A DNA stretch of 64,000 nucleotides from Yinghuangia sp035454725 (GTDB taxonomy: Bacteria; Actinomycetota; Actinomycetes; Streptomycetales; Streptomycetaceae), in assembly GCF_051388935.1 (NCBI RefSeq), contig NZ_JBPKBI010000016.1, forward strand, positions 93,165 through 157,164, given 5' to 3'. Positions 25,815 through 33,932 of this stretch are shown here, one piece after another; positions within the stretch are counted from its first letter, which is position 1; every line of letters starts with the position of its first letter. The notes beneath the pieces are model-generated. The model saw nothing but the letters and a program-made list of their open reading frames with translations. It ran no database searches and was not told where the DNA came from. The position numbers and the translations under genes were made by a program.

Positions 25815-26663
25815 ATGGCAGGCTCCGCATTCGACCGTACGCCCGACCAGAATGCGATCGTCGAGGGCTGGACGCCGCCGGAGATCGACGTGTCCCGGGC
25901 GCACTCCGCCCGCATGTACGACTACTACCTGGGCGGCAAGACGAACTTCCCCGCCGACCGCGCCGGGGCCGAGCAGGCGCTTGAGGCGTTCCCCCACCTG
26001 AAGGTCGGTGCGCAGGCGAACCGCGCGTTCCTGCTGCGGCTGGTCCGTCGCCTTGCCGGCATGGGAGTGGACCAGTTCCTCGACATCGGCACCGGCATAC
26101 CGATCGAAGGCCGCAACACCCACGACGCGGCGCAGGCGATCATCCCCGCCTCCCGGGTGGTCTACGTCGACAACGACCCGATTGTCCTCGCCCACGCCCG
26201 CGCGCTGTTGACCAGTAATCCGGCCGGCGCGACCGCGTACATCGACGCGGACGTGCGCGACCCGGAGTCGATCCTCGGCCACCCCAAGCTCACCTCGACA
26301 CTCGACCTGGACCGGCCGCTGGCGATGCTCCTGATCGCCGTCCTGCCCTTCGTTCCGGACAAGCCCGCGGAGACCCTGGCCCAGCTCACCGACCGCCTGC
26401 CGTCGGGCAGCTATCTGGGGCTCTCACACCTGACCGCCGACAACGACCCGGCCGGCGTGGGACGCCTCGTCGACACGTACCGGCAGACGGGCATCAACAC
26501 CCAGGCGCTGACGCGTGCCGAAGTGGCGGATCTCGTCCCGGACGGCTGGGAGATCGTGGAGCCGGGTGTGCAGATCCTGTCGCAGTGGCTCCCCGACGCC
26601 GACGCCCCGGCGCCGGACCCGGTGCACGTTCCCGCGTACGGGCTTCTGGCGCGCAAACTCTGA
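25815..26663 (+). CDS. SAM-dependent methyltransferase, Methyltransf_19 (DUF574) family
   Basis: The protein has 282 residues. SAFDRTPDQNAIVEGWTPPE is followed by HSARMYDYYLGGKTNFPADR, the family signature. The SAM-binding strand is QFLDIGTGIPIEGRNTHDAA, followed by VVYVDNDPIVLAHARALL. It is a paralogue of the gene at 8995, with the same domain order and length. A short GC hairpin at 26688-26707 may end the transcript. The substrate is unknown. Confidence 0.92.
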   Translation: MAGSAFDRTPDQNAIVEGWTPPEIDVSRAHSARMYDYYLGGKTNFPADRAGAEQALEAFPHLKVGAQANRAFLLRLVRRLAGMGVDQFLDIGTGIPIEGRNTHDAAQAIIPASRVVYVDNDPIVLAHARALLTSNPAGATAYIDADVRDPESILGHPKLTSTLDLDRPLAMLLIAVLPFVPDKPAETLAQLTDRLPSGSYLGLSHLTADNDPAGVGRLVDTYRQTGINTQALTRAEVADLVPDGWEIVEPGVQILSQWLPDADAPAPDPVHVPAYGLLARKL

Positions 26664-26922
26664 GGCGAGAGGCCAAGGAGGCGGCCGGCTTCCGGACCTC
26701 CGGAAGCACGGTGAAGTCGTGCGTCGCGGCGTCGAGTTGACGACGTCGGTCTCGAACAGCCAGATCGGACACCGCTCTTCGCCCTCCTCGCCGACTACAT
26801 CGCCGAGTCGGGGGAGTGAGGCTTGTGCGAGGCAGTCGATGACAGGACCCCGTGCAGTTCGGCCTTCTACATATGAGTAGATTCATGTCGGCGACCCGGA
26901 TCAGCGACGATCGGAGGCAGAC

Positions 26923-27123
26923 ATGGAGTGGGAGTCGACCGTGCTCGCCGGAGGCCCTGCCGACGGGCTGACCGTACGCGTCGCGGATCGTCCGCCGGTC
27001 ATCCAGGTCGTCTACCCGTGCCAAGTCGACGACTCGGTGGACGTCCAGGTGCAGGCGCTGTACGTCTACCGCCGCGGGGTCGGCAACCCGCTCACGTACG
27101 CCTTCGACGCGGCCACCCCGTGA
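26923..27123 (+). CDS. Small conserved-type hypothetical protein (66 residues)
   Basis: The start MEWESTVLAGGPADGLTVRV and the end VYRRGVGNPLTYAFDAATP resemble small actinobacterial hypothetical proteins that I have seen without functional assignment. It has one cysteine and no signal or membrane segment. An A/T-rich stretch at 26869-26884 upstream may contain its promoter. Function unknown. Confidence 0.6.
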   Translation: MEWESTVLAGGPADGLTVRVADRPPVIQVVYPCQVDDSVDVQVQALYVYRRGVGNPLTYAFDAATP

Positions 27124-27255
27124 GCCGCCGTCCCGCAGCGACGTCGACCTCCTGATTCGCCGAACACCGTCGGAACGCCGCCGAGGCGGGGTGGATCATC
27201 GCCTCGGCCGAGTCTGTGTCGTCCCCCGAGCAACCGCCGAGCCGTCGGGCCCGGT

Positions 27256-27705
27256 TCACCCGGCCAATCGGCCGAGCAGGGTTGCCAGTTGGCGTCGTTC
27301 CGAGGCGGTGAGCGCGCCGAACGGCTGGGCACCCGCGGCGAGTTCCTCGGCATCGGCGAGGCGCTCACGTCCGCCGTCGGTCAGGTGTACGGCGTGCGCA
27401 CGGCGGTCGCGCGGATCCGGTCGGCGCTCGGCCAGGCCTTGGCGCTCAAGCTCGTCCAGGATGCGGACCATCGCCGACTTCTCGACGCCGAGGCTGTCGA
27501 TGAGGCGGCGCTGACTCGCCGGCCCCAGGCGCCGCAGCGCCAACAGCACGCTGAAATGCCGGGATTCGAGCCCGGACTGTCGCAACACCTCGTCGAACAA
27601 AGAGCGGCACCGGAAGTGGGCCGAGGCCAAAAGCCGCCCCAGTGCCTCGTCGTCCGCGACCGTCGGGCCGGGCGTCGGCTCCGGGCGGGTGTCTTCCTGC
27701 TTCAC
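27256..27705 (-). CDS. MarR-family transcriptional regulator
   Basis: The protein has 149 residues. It shows the MarR winged helix: LESRHFSVLLALRRLGPASQ-RRLIDSLGVEKSAMVRILDEL, then GLAERRPDPRDRRAHAVHLT, where the D-x-R-D-R/R-D-R-R pattern is the wing. It is divergent from the amidohydrolase gene, with a symmetric site in between, and most likely represses both. Confidence 0.9.
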   Translation of the reverse strand: MKQEDTRPEPTPGPTVADDEALGRLLASAHFRCRSLFDEVLRQSGLESRHFSVLLALRRLGPASQRRLIDSLGVEKSAMVRILDELERQGLAERRPDPRDRRAHAVHLTDGGRERLADAEELAAGAQPFGALTASERRQLATLLGRLAG

Positions 27706-27732
27706 CGTCGCATTATAGGGACGGCTGCTATA

Positions 27733-27746
27733 GTCTCACTTGAGAC
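27733..27746. promoter_or_regulatory. MarR operator candidate
   Basis: GTCTCA, CT, TGAGAC is a perfect 6-2-6 palindrome midway in the 72-base gap between the divergent MarR and amidohydrolase starts. It overlaps a TATAGT box, so binding would block transcription. Confidence 0.6.
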
Positions 27747-27777
27747 ATTCTTATTCCGGCCGATAGGAGCGGCAGTC

Positions 27778-28902
27778 ATGGACCTCGACCGCACACCCAC
27801 CGCACACCGAGCGTCGTTGTCACGCCGAAGGCTCCTGGTGACCGCGGCCGCTTCGGCAGCGGGACTGAGCGCCGCCGCAGGAGACGCACAAGCCGCGCCT
27901 GCCGGGCAGGCTCAGGCGGAGACCGAGGACCGTGGCGGGGGCGACGCTTCCGGGCAACGGATCGACGTCCACCACCACGCCGTCCCCTCCGACCTGGCCG
28001 ACTGGCTCGTGCGCGAACAAATCCTTCCCCCGGAGCGCGACACGTGGCCGTTGTGGGCTCGATGGGACCCGCGGACGACGGAAGACGTGCTGGAGGCCAA
28101 CGGCATCGCCGTCGGAGTCGCGTCGACACCCGTGCCGTTCGACGTCTTCCGCAGCAAGGGGCAGGCTCGGGCGGGTGCCCGCGCGTGCAACGAATCCCTC
28201 GCCGCGCTGGCTGCCGAGAAACCGTCCAGGTTTGGCTTCTTCGCCTACCTGCCGTTGCCGTACGTCGACCTCGCCCTGGCCGAACTCACCTACGCGTTCG
28301 ACGAACTCGGCGCCGACGGCGTGCTGATGATGACCCACGCGGGGGAGCGCTATCTCGGCGACCCGGCCTTCGACCCGGTCTTCGCCGAACTGGACCGCCG
28401 CAAGGCCGTGATCTTCACACACCCCCTCGACATCCCGGGCGGAGCGGCGCCCGGTGTCCCTGGTGACATCGCGGACTTCCCCCTCGACACCACCCGCGCG
28501 GCGATCCGCATGATCGCGGCGGACACGCTCGACCGGTTCCCGAACGTGTCGGTCATCCTGTCCCACGCTGGGGGGTTCATCCCGTACATCGCGGGGCGCT
28601 TCGCCAACGACGAAGGCATCGACCCGGCAAAGGTCCTGCCCGCGCTCAGGCGCTTCCATTACGACACCGCGCTCCCGGCGTCGCCGCACGCCACACCGAG
28701 CCTGTTGACCGTCGCCGACCCCCGACGCATCCATTTCGGCACCGATTGGAACGCCAACCCGCCGGAAGTGGTCGCCGACTACCGACGAGCCTTCGACGGG
28801 GACCCGAGCCTGGACCTCCGTCTCCGCCGCCGCATCAACCGCGACAACAGCCTGGCCTTGTTCCCCCGGATCGCAGCCCGGCTCGCGGGCCGCCTGCGAT
28901 AG
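27778..28902 (+). CDS. Tat-exported amidohydrolase-2 family metal hydrolase
   Basis: The protein has 374 residues from ATG 27778, with GGAG upstream. The N-terminus contains SRRRLLVTAAASAAGLSAAA, a twin-arginine signal ending near AQA. The metal-dependent barrel then shows IDVHHHAVP (H-x-H), IFTHPLDIPGG, VILSHAGGFIPY and HFGTDWNANP, which together supply the metal ligands and catalytic aspartate of the ACMSD-like amidohydrolase_2 group. Members act as decarboxylases or hydrolases of aromatic and related acids. Its MarR neighbour suggests induction by an aromatic compound. Confidence 0.88.
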   Translation: MDLDRTPTAHRASLSRRRLLVTAAASAAGLSAAAGDAQAAPAGQAQAETEDRGGGDASGQRIDVHHHAVPSDLADWLVREQILPPERDTWPLWARWDPRTTEDVLEANGIAVGVASTPVPFDVFRSKGQARAGARACNESLAALAAEKPSRFGFFAYLPLPYVDLALAELTYAFDELGADGVLMMTHAGERYLGDPAFDPVFAELDRRKAVIFTHPLDIPGGAAPGVPGDIADFPLDTTRAAIRMIAADTLDRFPNVSVILSHAGGFIPYIAGRFANDEGIDPAKVLPALRRFHYDTALPASPHATPSLLTVADPRRIHFGTDWNANPPEVVADYRRAFDGDPSLDLRLRRRINRDNSLALFPRIAARLAGRLR

Positions 28903-28980
28903 CAGGCCCTTTGCGACGGCGTCCAATGCGGCGCCGGACACGCAACCCCCCGAGACCGCCTGCGGACCCGTCATACACGG

Positions 28981-29202
28981 TCAAACCTTGTTCACCAACG
29001 CCAGGAACTCCTCGAAGCCGATCGAACCGGAGCCGTCCGCGTCGTAGCTGCGCAGCAACTGCTCGGCACCGGCGGCTTCCGCTTCGCGCCCGACGTCGCG
29101 CAGCGCCGCCATCAACTCCTTCGCATTGAGGAATCCGTCATTGTCGACGTCGTGCCGTTGGAAGACCTCGAAATATCGGACGCGGTCGTCGTGGGTCGTC
29201 AT
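28981..29202 (-). CDS. Two-EF-hand calcium-binding protein
   Basis: The protein has 73 residues from ATG 29202. Two canonical EF-hand loops are visible: DVDNDGFLNAKE (about 18-29) and DADGSGSIGFEE (about 54-65), each with D-x-D-x-[D/S]-G and the final glutamate. Between and around them are amphipathic helices. It is a small calmodulin-like cytosolic calcium sensor of the CabD type known in streptomycetes. Much longer open frames on this strand are shadows of the gene at 29470. Confidence 0.9.
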   Translation of the reverse strand: MTTHDDRVRYFEVFQRHDVDNDGFLNAKELMAALRDVGREAEAAGAEQLLRSYDADGSGSIGFEEFLALVNKV

Positions 29203-29469
29203 CGCCGGTTGCTCCTCACTGTGCGGCGGAATCGCGGGACCGCGCGACGCGGGCCGGAGGCCGCGCGCATCGGCCGCCTCCACGGCTGCCCCGCCGACCG
29301 CCGGCCACACGCAGGAGGCCCCGGCGAACGGCGTCCCCGCCGACGCACGATTCGACCGGTGGGGAGCCGGTTCCCCGTCGCAGCCGCCGGGTCGCCCGCA
29401 GCGGCGGGCGGCTGAACCAGGCCGGACCCGGGTCCCCACGCCGCAGCCGGCCCGGGTACGTTCATCGTC

Positions 29470-30273
29470 GTGCGGATCATCTCTCTCAACGCCTGGGGCG
29501 GCGCGATGTTCGACGAACTCGCACGCTGGATCGACACATGCGACGCCGACATCCTGTGCCTCCAAGAGGTGACCCACACCCCGGGCGTCGGCGGCTGGAC
29601 GCGATTCGACGACCCCGAGCGATCGCTGCCTCAGCGAGCCAACCTCCTCGCCGATGTCCGCTCGCGGCTTCCCCGGCACCACGGGCTCTTCGCCACCGGC
29701 GACGCCGGACCGGTCCAGGACCAGGAAGAACGTTGGCACCAGGAGGACTTCGGGCTCGCGACGTTTGCCGACGAGACACTCGCCCTCGTCGGAACGCACA
29801 CGGCGTTCATCCACGGCGAATACACCGAGTACCACGACGCATGGCCCGCGGACGACCGGCCCCGCGTCGCCCTGGCGGTGCGCGTCTTCGACCGCCGGGC
29901 ACGCCGGTTCGTCACCGTCGTCAACCTCCACGGCCTGCGGGACGCGAACGGGAAGGTCGACACCCCCGCCCGGCACGCGCAGGCCGAGCGGCTTGCGGGC
30001 CTGGTCACCGATGCGCGCGAGGACGGCGACCTGACCGTGGTGTGCGGCGACTTCAACCTGCTCCCCGACAGCCGGACCTTCGAGACGCTCGCCGCAGTCG
30101 GACTGACCGACCTCGTCCGGGACGCCGACACCCGTACCTCCCGCTACCCCAAACCGGTGCGGCACGCGAGCTATCTGCTTGTCTCCGACCCCGACGCCGT
30201 CGCCAAGTTCGAGATCGCGGCCGCACCCGAGGTCTCCGACCACCGGGCGCTGGTCCTCGACCTCCACGGGTAG
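29470..30273 (+). CDS. Endonuclease/exonuclease/phosphatase (EEP) family protein
   Basis: The protein has 267 residues from a GTG start at 29470. EEP motifs occur in order: ISLNAWGG, ADILCLQEV (metal-binding glutamate), VVNLHGL (catalytic histidine), VVCGDFNLLPDSRTFE (D-x-N) and a terminal SDHRALV (D-H). No signal peptide is seen. The substrate could be a phosphodiester in DNA or RNA, or a phospholipid or inositol phosphate; sequence alone does not decide. Confidence 0.88.
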   Translation: MRIISLNAWGGAMFDELARWIDTCDADILCLQEVTHTPGVGGWTRFDDPERSLPQRANLLADVRSRLPRHHGLFATGDAGPVQDQEERWHQEDFGLATFADETLALVGTHTAFIHGEYTEYHDAWPADDRPRVALAVRVFDRRARRFVTVVNLHGLRDANGKVDTPARHAQAERLAGLVTDAREDGDLTVVCGDFNLLPDSRTFETLAAVGLTDLVRDADTRTSRYPKPVRHASYLLVSDPDAVAKFEIAAAPEVSDHRALVLDLHG

Positions 30274-30384
30274 GCGGCGTACGACCGTTCCGCCGTCCAC
30301 GTCCGGGTGAACTCCGCGTGCCCGCGCGAGCGGCCGGGCAGGCACCAACCCGAGTACGACGTCCGGGCCAAGGAGCGGAAACAC

Positions 30385-30792
30385 ATGAGGAAAACCGTAC
30401 GTGCCCTCTTCGCGGCATCGGCTGTCATGGCCGCCGCCACGCTGCCGATCCCCGCGGCCCACGCGGCCGACGGGTACGACCGGTGCCCCACCGGCCACTA
30501 CTGCATGTTCTCGGGCCTCGACGGCACCGGTGACATGATCGCGCTGACAACCGACACGCCGGACCTCGCGGCGCTCGGAATGAACGACCGTGCAAAATCC
30601 GACTGGAACCGGACCGCGTCGACCATCCGCCTCTGGTCGGAAGCGAACTACACAGGCTGTACGGCGGTCACCTCCGCCGGCCCCACCGGAAAGGGCAACT
30701 TCTTCCCCACCTACCGGGACTTCTTCAGCTCGGTGCAGTTCGACGGCCCGGGAGGCCTGAGCTGCGGCACGCCCCCCGGCGAAGACGGCTGA
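30385..30792 (+). CDS. Secreted peptidase-inhibitor I36-type protein
   Basis: The protein has 135 residues from ATG 30385, preceded by AAGGAG. The signal peptide KTVRALFAASAVMAAATLPI ends at AHAAD. The mature part has YDRCPTGHYCMFSGLDGTGD, the cysteine-rich opening of the I36/SMPI-like beta-gamma-crystallin fold, and further cysteines at TGCTA and LSCGT for disulphides. Members are small secreted metalloprotease inhibitors or relatives. A strong hairpin follows. Confidence 0.85.
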   Translation: MRKTVRALFAASAVMAAATLPIPAAHAADGYDRCPTGHYCMFSGLDGTGDMIALTTDTPDLAALGMNDRAKSDWNRTASTIRLWSEANYTGCTAVTSAGPTGKGNFFPTYRDFFSSVQFDGPGGLSCGTPPGEDG

Positions 30793-31337
30793 CCCACCCG
30801 AGCCAACCAGCGGCGAATCAGGGCGAGTTCGAGGCCGGGCACGGCACGCGCCCGGCCTCGAACGCAACGCGAACCCTCACGGGCACGACGGCTCCGGCAA
30901 CGCGTCTGCCACGCGGGATCGCGGCCGGACACGACGACGACGCGGTCGAGGAGTGCGGCATCGGCAGGCACCGGGACCACGGGATTGACGCCGTTCGCGG
31001 TGACCGACGAGCCGGTATCGGCGTCGAAGACCGTCCGGACGGCGACGATCTCCGCGATGTCGGCCGCCCGCGTTCCGGCGGGCAGGCGGATCGTCGTCGC
31101 GGCCGGGTAGTCGCGGCTCAGCGACCAGTCGGCGTGGCCGTTGTCGGAGCGGTACAGCGTCGGGTCACCCTTGAGCCGTACGCCCAGGCTCACCCCGACC
31201 CATCCGACAACACCGGGAGCGGGCGGCGACGTGGTCTTGCGTACGACGGCGTACACGTAGTCGCGCGGGTCGACGATCAACGTCGTGGTGTCCAAGAAGC
31301 GCGCGGCGCGTCGGCCAAAGCGCGCGAGCGACGGCAT
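30711..31337 (-). CDS. Hypothetical protein, C-terminus probably frameshifted
   Basis: The first 130 residues look like real protein (TTLIVDPRDYVYAVVRKTTS, YPAATTIRLPAGTRAADIAE, VVPVPADAALLDRVVVVSG). I do not recognise the family. From about residue 137 the sequence becomes arginine-rich, runs through a terminator and overlaps the I36 gene. In another frame the same DNA reads SRVADALPEPSCP followed by a stop at 30877-30879, a more natural end. A one-base error or true frameshift near 30910-30950 would explain this. No signal peptide is seen. Confidence 0.5.
   Translation of the reverse strand: MPSLARFGRRAARFLDTTTLIVDPRDYVYAVVRKTTSPPAPGVVGWVGVSLGVRLKGDPTLYRSDNGHADWSLSRDYPAATTIRLPAGTRAADIAEIVAVRTVFDADTGSSVTANGVNPVVPVPADAALLDRVVVVSGRDPAWQTRCRSRRAREGSRCVRGRARAVPGLELALIRRWLARVGQPSSPGGVPQLRPPGPSNCTELKKSR
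30827..30863. terminator. Strong terminator between convergent genes
   Basis: GTTCGAGGCCGGGC at 30827-30840 pairs perfectly with GCCCGGCCTCGAAC at 30850-30863 around a 9-base loop. The open frame of the minus-strand gene runs through it, which supports the view that this gene truly ends earlier (near 30877). Confidence 0.8.
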
Positions 31338-31378
31338 GGGTGATTCCGGGCTTTTGCGTGTCCCCTAGTCTCGCTGCG

Positions 31379-31939
31379 GTGATCACACAGCCTCAGATCC
31401 CTTACGGCACCGCTGCCACGGCGCCGCCCGCGGCGCGATCCATGTCTGTTCTGCTGCTGCGGCTTGTGGCGACGGTGGTGTACTTCCCGGTCCATGCCGC
31501 CTTCGTGGCCGTGTGCTTCGCGGTCTTTCTCGCGTTCACACTCTTCGCCGAACTGCTGTCGTGGATACCGGGGGTGGAACGGGCCTGGGACAAAACGGCG
31601 GACGCGTGCCTGAACGCCATCCCGATGTGGCCGCGCTGGTTCGTCACGGTGCCCGAACTGCGGCACGAAGGGGACGCCGCGTTCTACCGGGCCCGCCTAC
31701 AGCGCATGTTCGAGCACTGGCAGGGCGGCGGCACCCGCTGGGTGAAGCGAAACGGACGGGTCTTCGTGCTGCGCGTGCACAAGTACCGCGCCCTGCCCTT
31801 GGACGAGGTCTTGCGGACAGCCCGTGCGTATGGTTACGAGCCGGGCCCCTCCGCGGCGGTCGTCCCCGGCCGGGACATCGCCCTGCGGCGGATCGCCGAC
31901 CCGGCGGCCGACCCGGGCAAGACGACGACGCCGCATTGA
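31379..31939 (+). CDS. Membrane-anchored hypothetical protein
   Basis: The protein has about 186 residues. I favour GTG 31379 because TAGTCT at 31365-31370 would make it a leaderless message; ATG 31340 in the same frame is possible. A single long hydrophobic stretch (LLLRLVATVVYFPVHAAFVA and the following 25 residues) forms one or two membrane helices. A cytosolic tail follows, with VPELRHEGDAAFYRARLQRM and LRTARAYGYEPGPS. The tail resembles a small domain seen in uncharacterised actinobacterial proteins. Function unknown. Confidence 0.6.
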   Translation: MITQPQIPYGTAATAPPAARSMSVLLLRLVATVVYFPVHAAFVAVCFAVFLAFTLFAELLSWIPGVERAWDKTADACLNAIPMWPRWFVTVPELRHEGDAAFYRARLQRMFEHWQGGGTRWVKRNGRVFVLRVHKYRALPLDEVLRTARAYGYEPGPSAAVVPGRDIALRRIADPAADPGKTTTPH

Positions 31940-31975
31940 CGGCCCGGTGGGCGCGGAAATCCGGTAGCCGCAGAT

Positions 31976-32216
31976 TCAGGTCTCGCGCCAGGTGCGTTGA
32001 TCGCGGGCGATGTGCCGGAGGACGGTTTTGAAGGCCTCGTAGGCCGGTTGCCCGAGACGGTCGCGGTGACCTCGTTCGATGGCGGCGCGGATCGTCCGAG
32101 CCTTGTCGATCTCGTCGAGGGCATGGCCGGCGGTCGCCCGTCGGCGGCAGTCTGCCCCGGTGTCAGGGCAACTTGCCAAGGTGCCAGGCGACTTCGGCGG
32201 TGTCCGACTCGGACAC
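31976..32216 (-). pseudogene. Small gene broken by a frameshift
   Basis: Just after the SMI1/KNR4 gene stop, a GTG at 32216 starts VSESDTAEVAWHLGKLP and then meets a stop. In another frame the sequence continues as protein-like DEIDKARTIRAAIERGHRDR and AYEAFKTVLRHIARDQRTW up to 31976. The two parts together look like one small helical protein of about 80 residues interrupted by an indel near 32165. The family is unknown. Confidence 0.4.
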
Positions 32217-32220
32217 GCTG

Positions 32221-32886
32221 CTAGCCGGGCAGACCTACCGGCGCCGGCCGGTACCCCGCCTCCTCCGGCGTCACGCGGCGACCCGGAAGCGGTGGCCGGC
32301 CCCAGACGAGCTCGCCGTCCGGGCTGACGAGCGGGTCGTCCCACGCACGCGGGTCCACCGTCGGCCCGCCGCCCTGCATCAGCGTGTCGGCGACCCCTTG
32401 CAGGAACGCGCCCAGCGAGTGGTCGCCGGCGAAGCCGCTGCTGCCGTCGTGCGATGCCCACCCCAGGCGGCCCCGACCCGGTCCCGGGCGCATGTCGATG
32501 ACGTCGAGGTCCCCTTGGAAGTGGGCCACGGGCACCCACAACGGATGCCAGTAGGGGTCCTCCTCCTCGTCCGCGAACGGCTCGTCGTCCTCCAGATACT
32601 CCGCCATGACCTGGCGGCGCAGCTCCACCTGCTCGATGATCCCTTGCGCCGACAGCAACACCATCTGCGGCAGCACCCGCGACTGAGGATCGACGCCGTC
32701 GTGGCAGCGCAGCGAGGCGGCGAGGTCTTCGGGCAGTGGGATGCCCAACACTTTCTCGACCGCGGCAAGCGCCGCGGGCTCCGCCCCTCCCGGCAGCCGG
32801 GCCAGGCTCGCGGGCGCGTGCGCGGCCAACCACGTGTCGATACGGGACCAGGACGCGGTTACCGCGGCGGCGGTGCTCTCAGCCAT
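32221..32886 (-). CDS. SMI1/KNR4 (SUKH-type) protein
   Basis: The protein has 221 residues from ATG 32886. WSRIDTWLAAHAPASLARLP, EPAALAAVEKVLGIPLPEDL and SLRCHDGVDPQSR form the SMI1/KNR4 opening. The middle has an acidic loop (YLEDDEPFADEEEDPY) and the end WASHDGSSGFAGDHSLGAFL matches the usual domain closing. SUKH domains serve as immunity proteins in polymorphic toxin systems or as general binding modules. No toxin is adjacent, so function is open. Confidence 0.85.
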   Translation of the reverse strand: MAESTAAAVTASWSRIDTWLAAHAPASLARLPGGAEPAALAAVEKVLGIPLPEDLAASLRCHDGVDPQSRVLPQMVLLSAQGIIEQVELRRQVMAEYLEDDEPFADEEEDPYWHPLWVPVAHFQGDLDVIDMRPGPGRGRLGWASHDGSSGFAGDHSLGAFLQGVADTLMQGGGPTVDPRAWDDPLVSPDGELVWGRPPLPGRRVTPEEAGYRPAPVGLPG

Positions 32887-32975
32887 GGCCACCAGTGTGC
32901 CGCTACCGACCCGCCTGCCGCAGGCCCACCGAGGCCGGCCTGACCGGCTTCGAACAGCCGGTCGCCGCGCCCCCG

Positions 32976-33521
32976 TCACAGACCACGCGCGGCGCGCGGC
33001 GTGTAGGTGATCGACGGGGGACCGTCCATGGGCAGGAACACCACGAACTCCCGTCCGAGATAGTTGACTTTGGCCAGAGTGAGCGTGCCACCGCGCAGTG
33101 CGAGGTCTTCCGCGTAGGCGCGGCAGTCGGCGAGCCGGACGGTGTCGGCGTGTTCGTGCACGATCCGATAGGCCGGCCCCGTCCACATCCGAACCTCCGC
33201 TCCCTGTCTGAGCCCGAAGTCAAGGGCGTCCAGCAGCCGGCCGGGCGCGGCCGTCTCGATCCCGACGCGCAACCGGTGCCGGACACGGGTCGGATCGGGG
33301 GCATCGGAGGCCGCCGCGCGGCAGTCCGCGCAGGCGTTCGGTTTGCGGCCATCGAAGTGGTGCCGGTAGACCGTGACTTGGTCGCGCGGGATGCCGCAGA
33401 GGGCTGCCTTCCGGTTGACGGCGTGCTCCCGGCCCGGTTCGGCAGTGGCCTGGCAGGCCGCGAACACCCACCCGGCGTCTGGTGCGGTTTCATACCGAAC
33501 GGAGTTGCCGTAGAGGGTCAT
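32976..33521 (-). CDS. Hypothetical protein with CxxC motif
   Basis: The protein has 181 residues from ATG 33521 (MTLYGNSVRYETAPDAGWVF). I do not recognise the family. It has a cysteine pair in NACADCRAAA near residue 62 plus earlier cysteines (AACQ, ALCGI), which could form a zinc site. A second half with RLLDALDFGLRQGAEVRMWT and YLGREFVVFLPMDG looks like an alpha/beta domain. It is soluble and has no signal peptide. Confidence 0.6.
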   Translation of the reverse strand: MTLYGNSVRYETAPDAGWVFAACQATAEPGREHAVNRKAALCGIPRDQVTVYRHHFDGRKPNACADCRAAASDAPDPTRVRHRLRVGIETAAPGRLLDALDFGLRQGAEVRMWTGPAYRIVHEHADTVRLADCRAYAEDLALRGGTLTLAKVNYLGREFVVFLPMDGPPSITYTPRAARGL

Positions 33522-33655
33522 GCCGACCACCGTGGCATACTCCAGCCCGCCGTCGCACGGGTGTTCCTGCCGGTTTGTGGGGTGCGGCCCCAACGGGGAG
33601 GGGAGCGACCAGACTTGACTTCGTGGCTCATGGGCACAACCGAACGGCGGGCACG

Positions 33656-33823
33656 GTGAGCTACGGGCCGCCTGTGTCGTTCGAGGTGGCCCCGTCGGAC
33701 ACGACACCCGCCGGGCGTCTTGCCATTCATGTCCGCCGCACGCTTGCCGCAGCGGCGGCGCTCATTGCCTTCGACAAGAACCTGACAGTCGACCATGTCG
33801 TCCGCATCCGCTGCGACGATTGA
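33656..33823 (+). CDS. Small hypothetical protein (55 residues)
   Basis: From GTG 33656 it reads VSYGPPVSFEVAPSDTTPAG and ends NLTVDHVVRIRCDD. The composition is protein-like rather than shadow-like, but the ribosome binding site is weak and an alternative GTG at 33623 exists. No family is recognisable. Confidence 0.4.
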   Translation: MSYGPPVSFEVAPSDTTPAGRLAIHVRRTLAAAAALIAFDKNLTVDHVVRIRCDD

Positions 33824-33932
33824 CCACCTGCGGCCGGCAGGAGTCCGAACTGACACCTCGCGTTCTGCGCAACTCCGTGCGTGATCCAGACTTACCGTGT
33901 ACGGCAGTGTTGCGTGGGCGGGAGAATTCACG

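Noticed and set aside
26664..26818. Frame ending LEQPDRTPLFALLADYIAES before a stop at 26818
   Set aside because: The last 25 residues look coding-like, but an in-frame stop at 26712 and the lack of any start leave no supportable gene; at most a relic.
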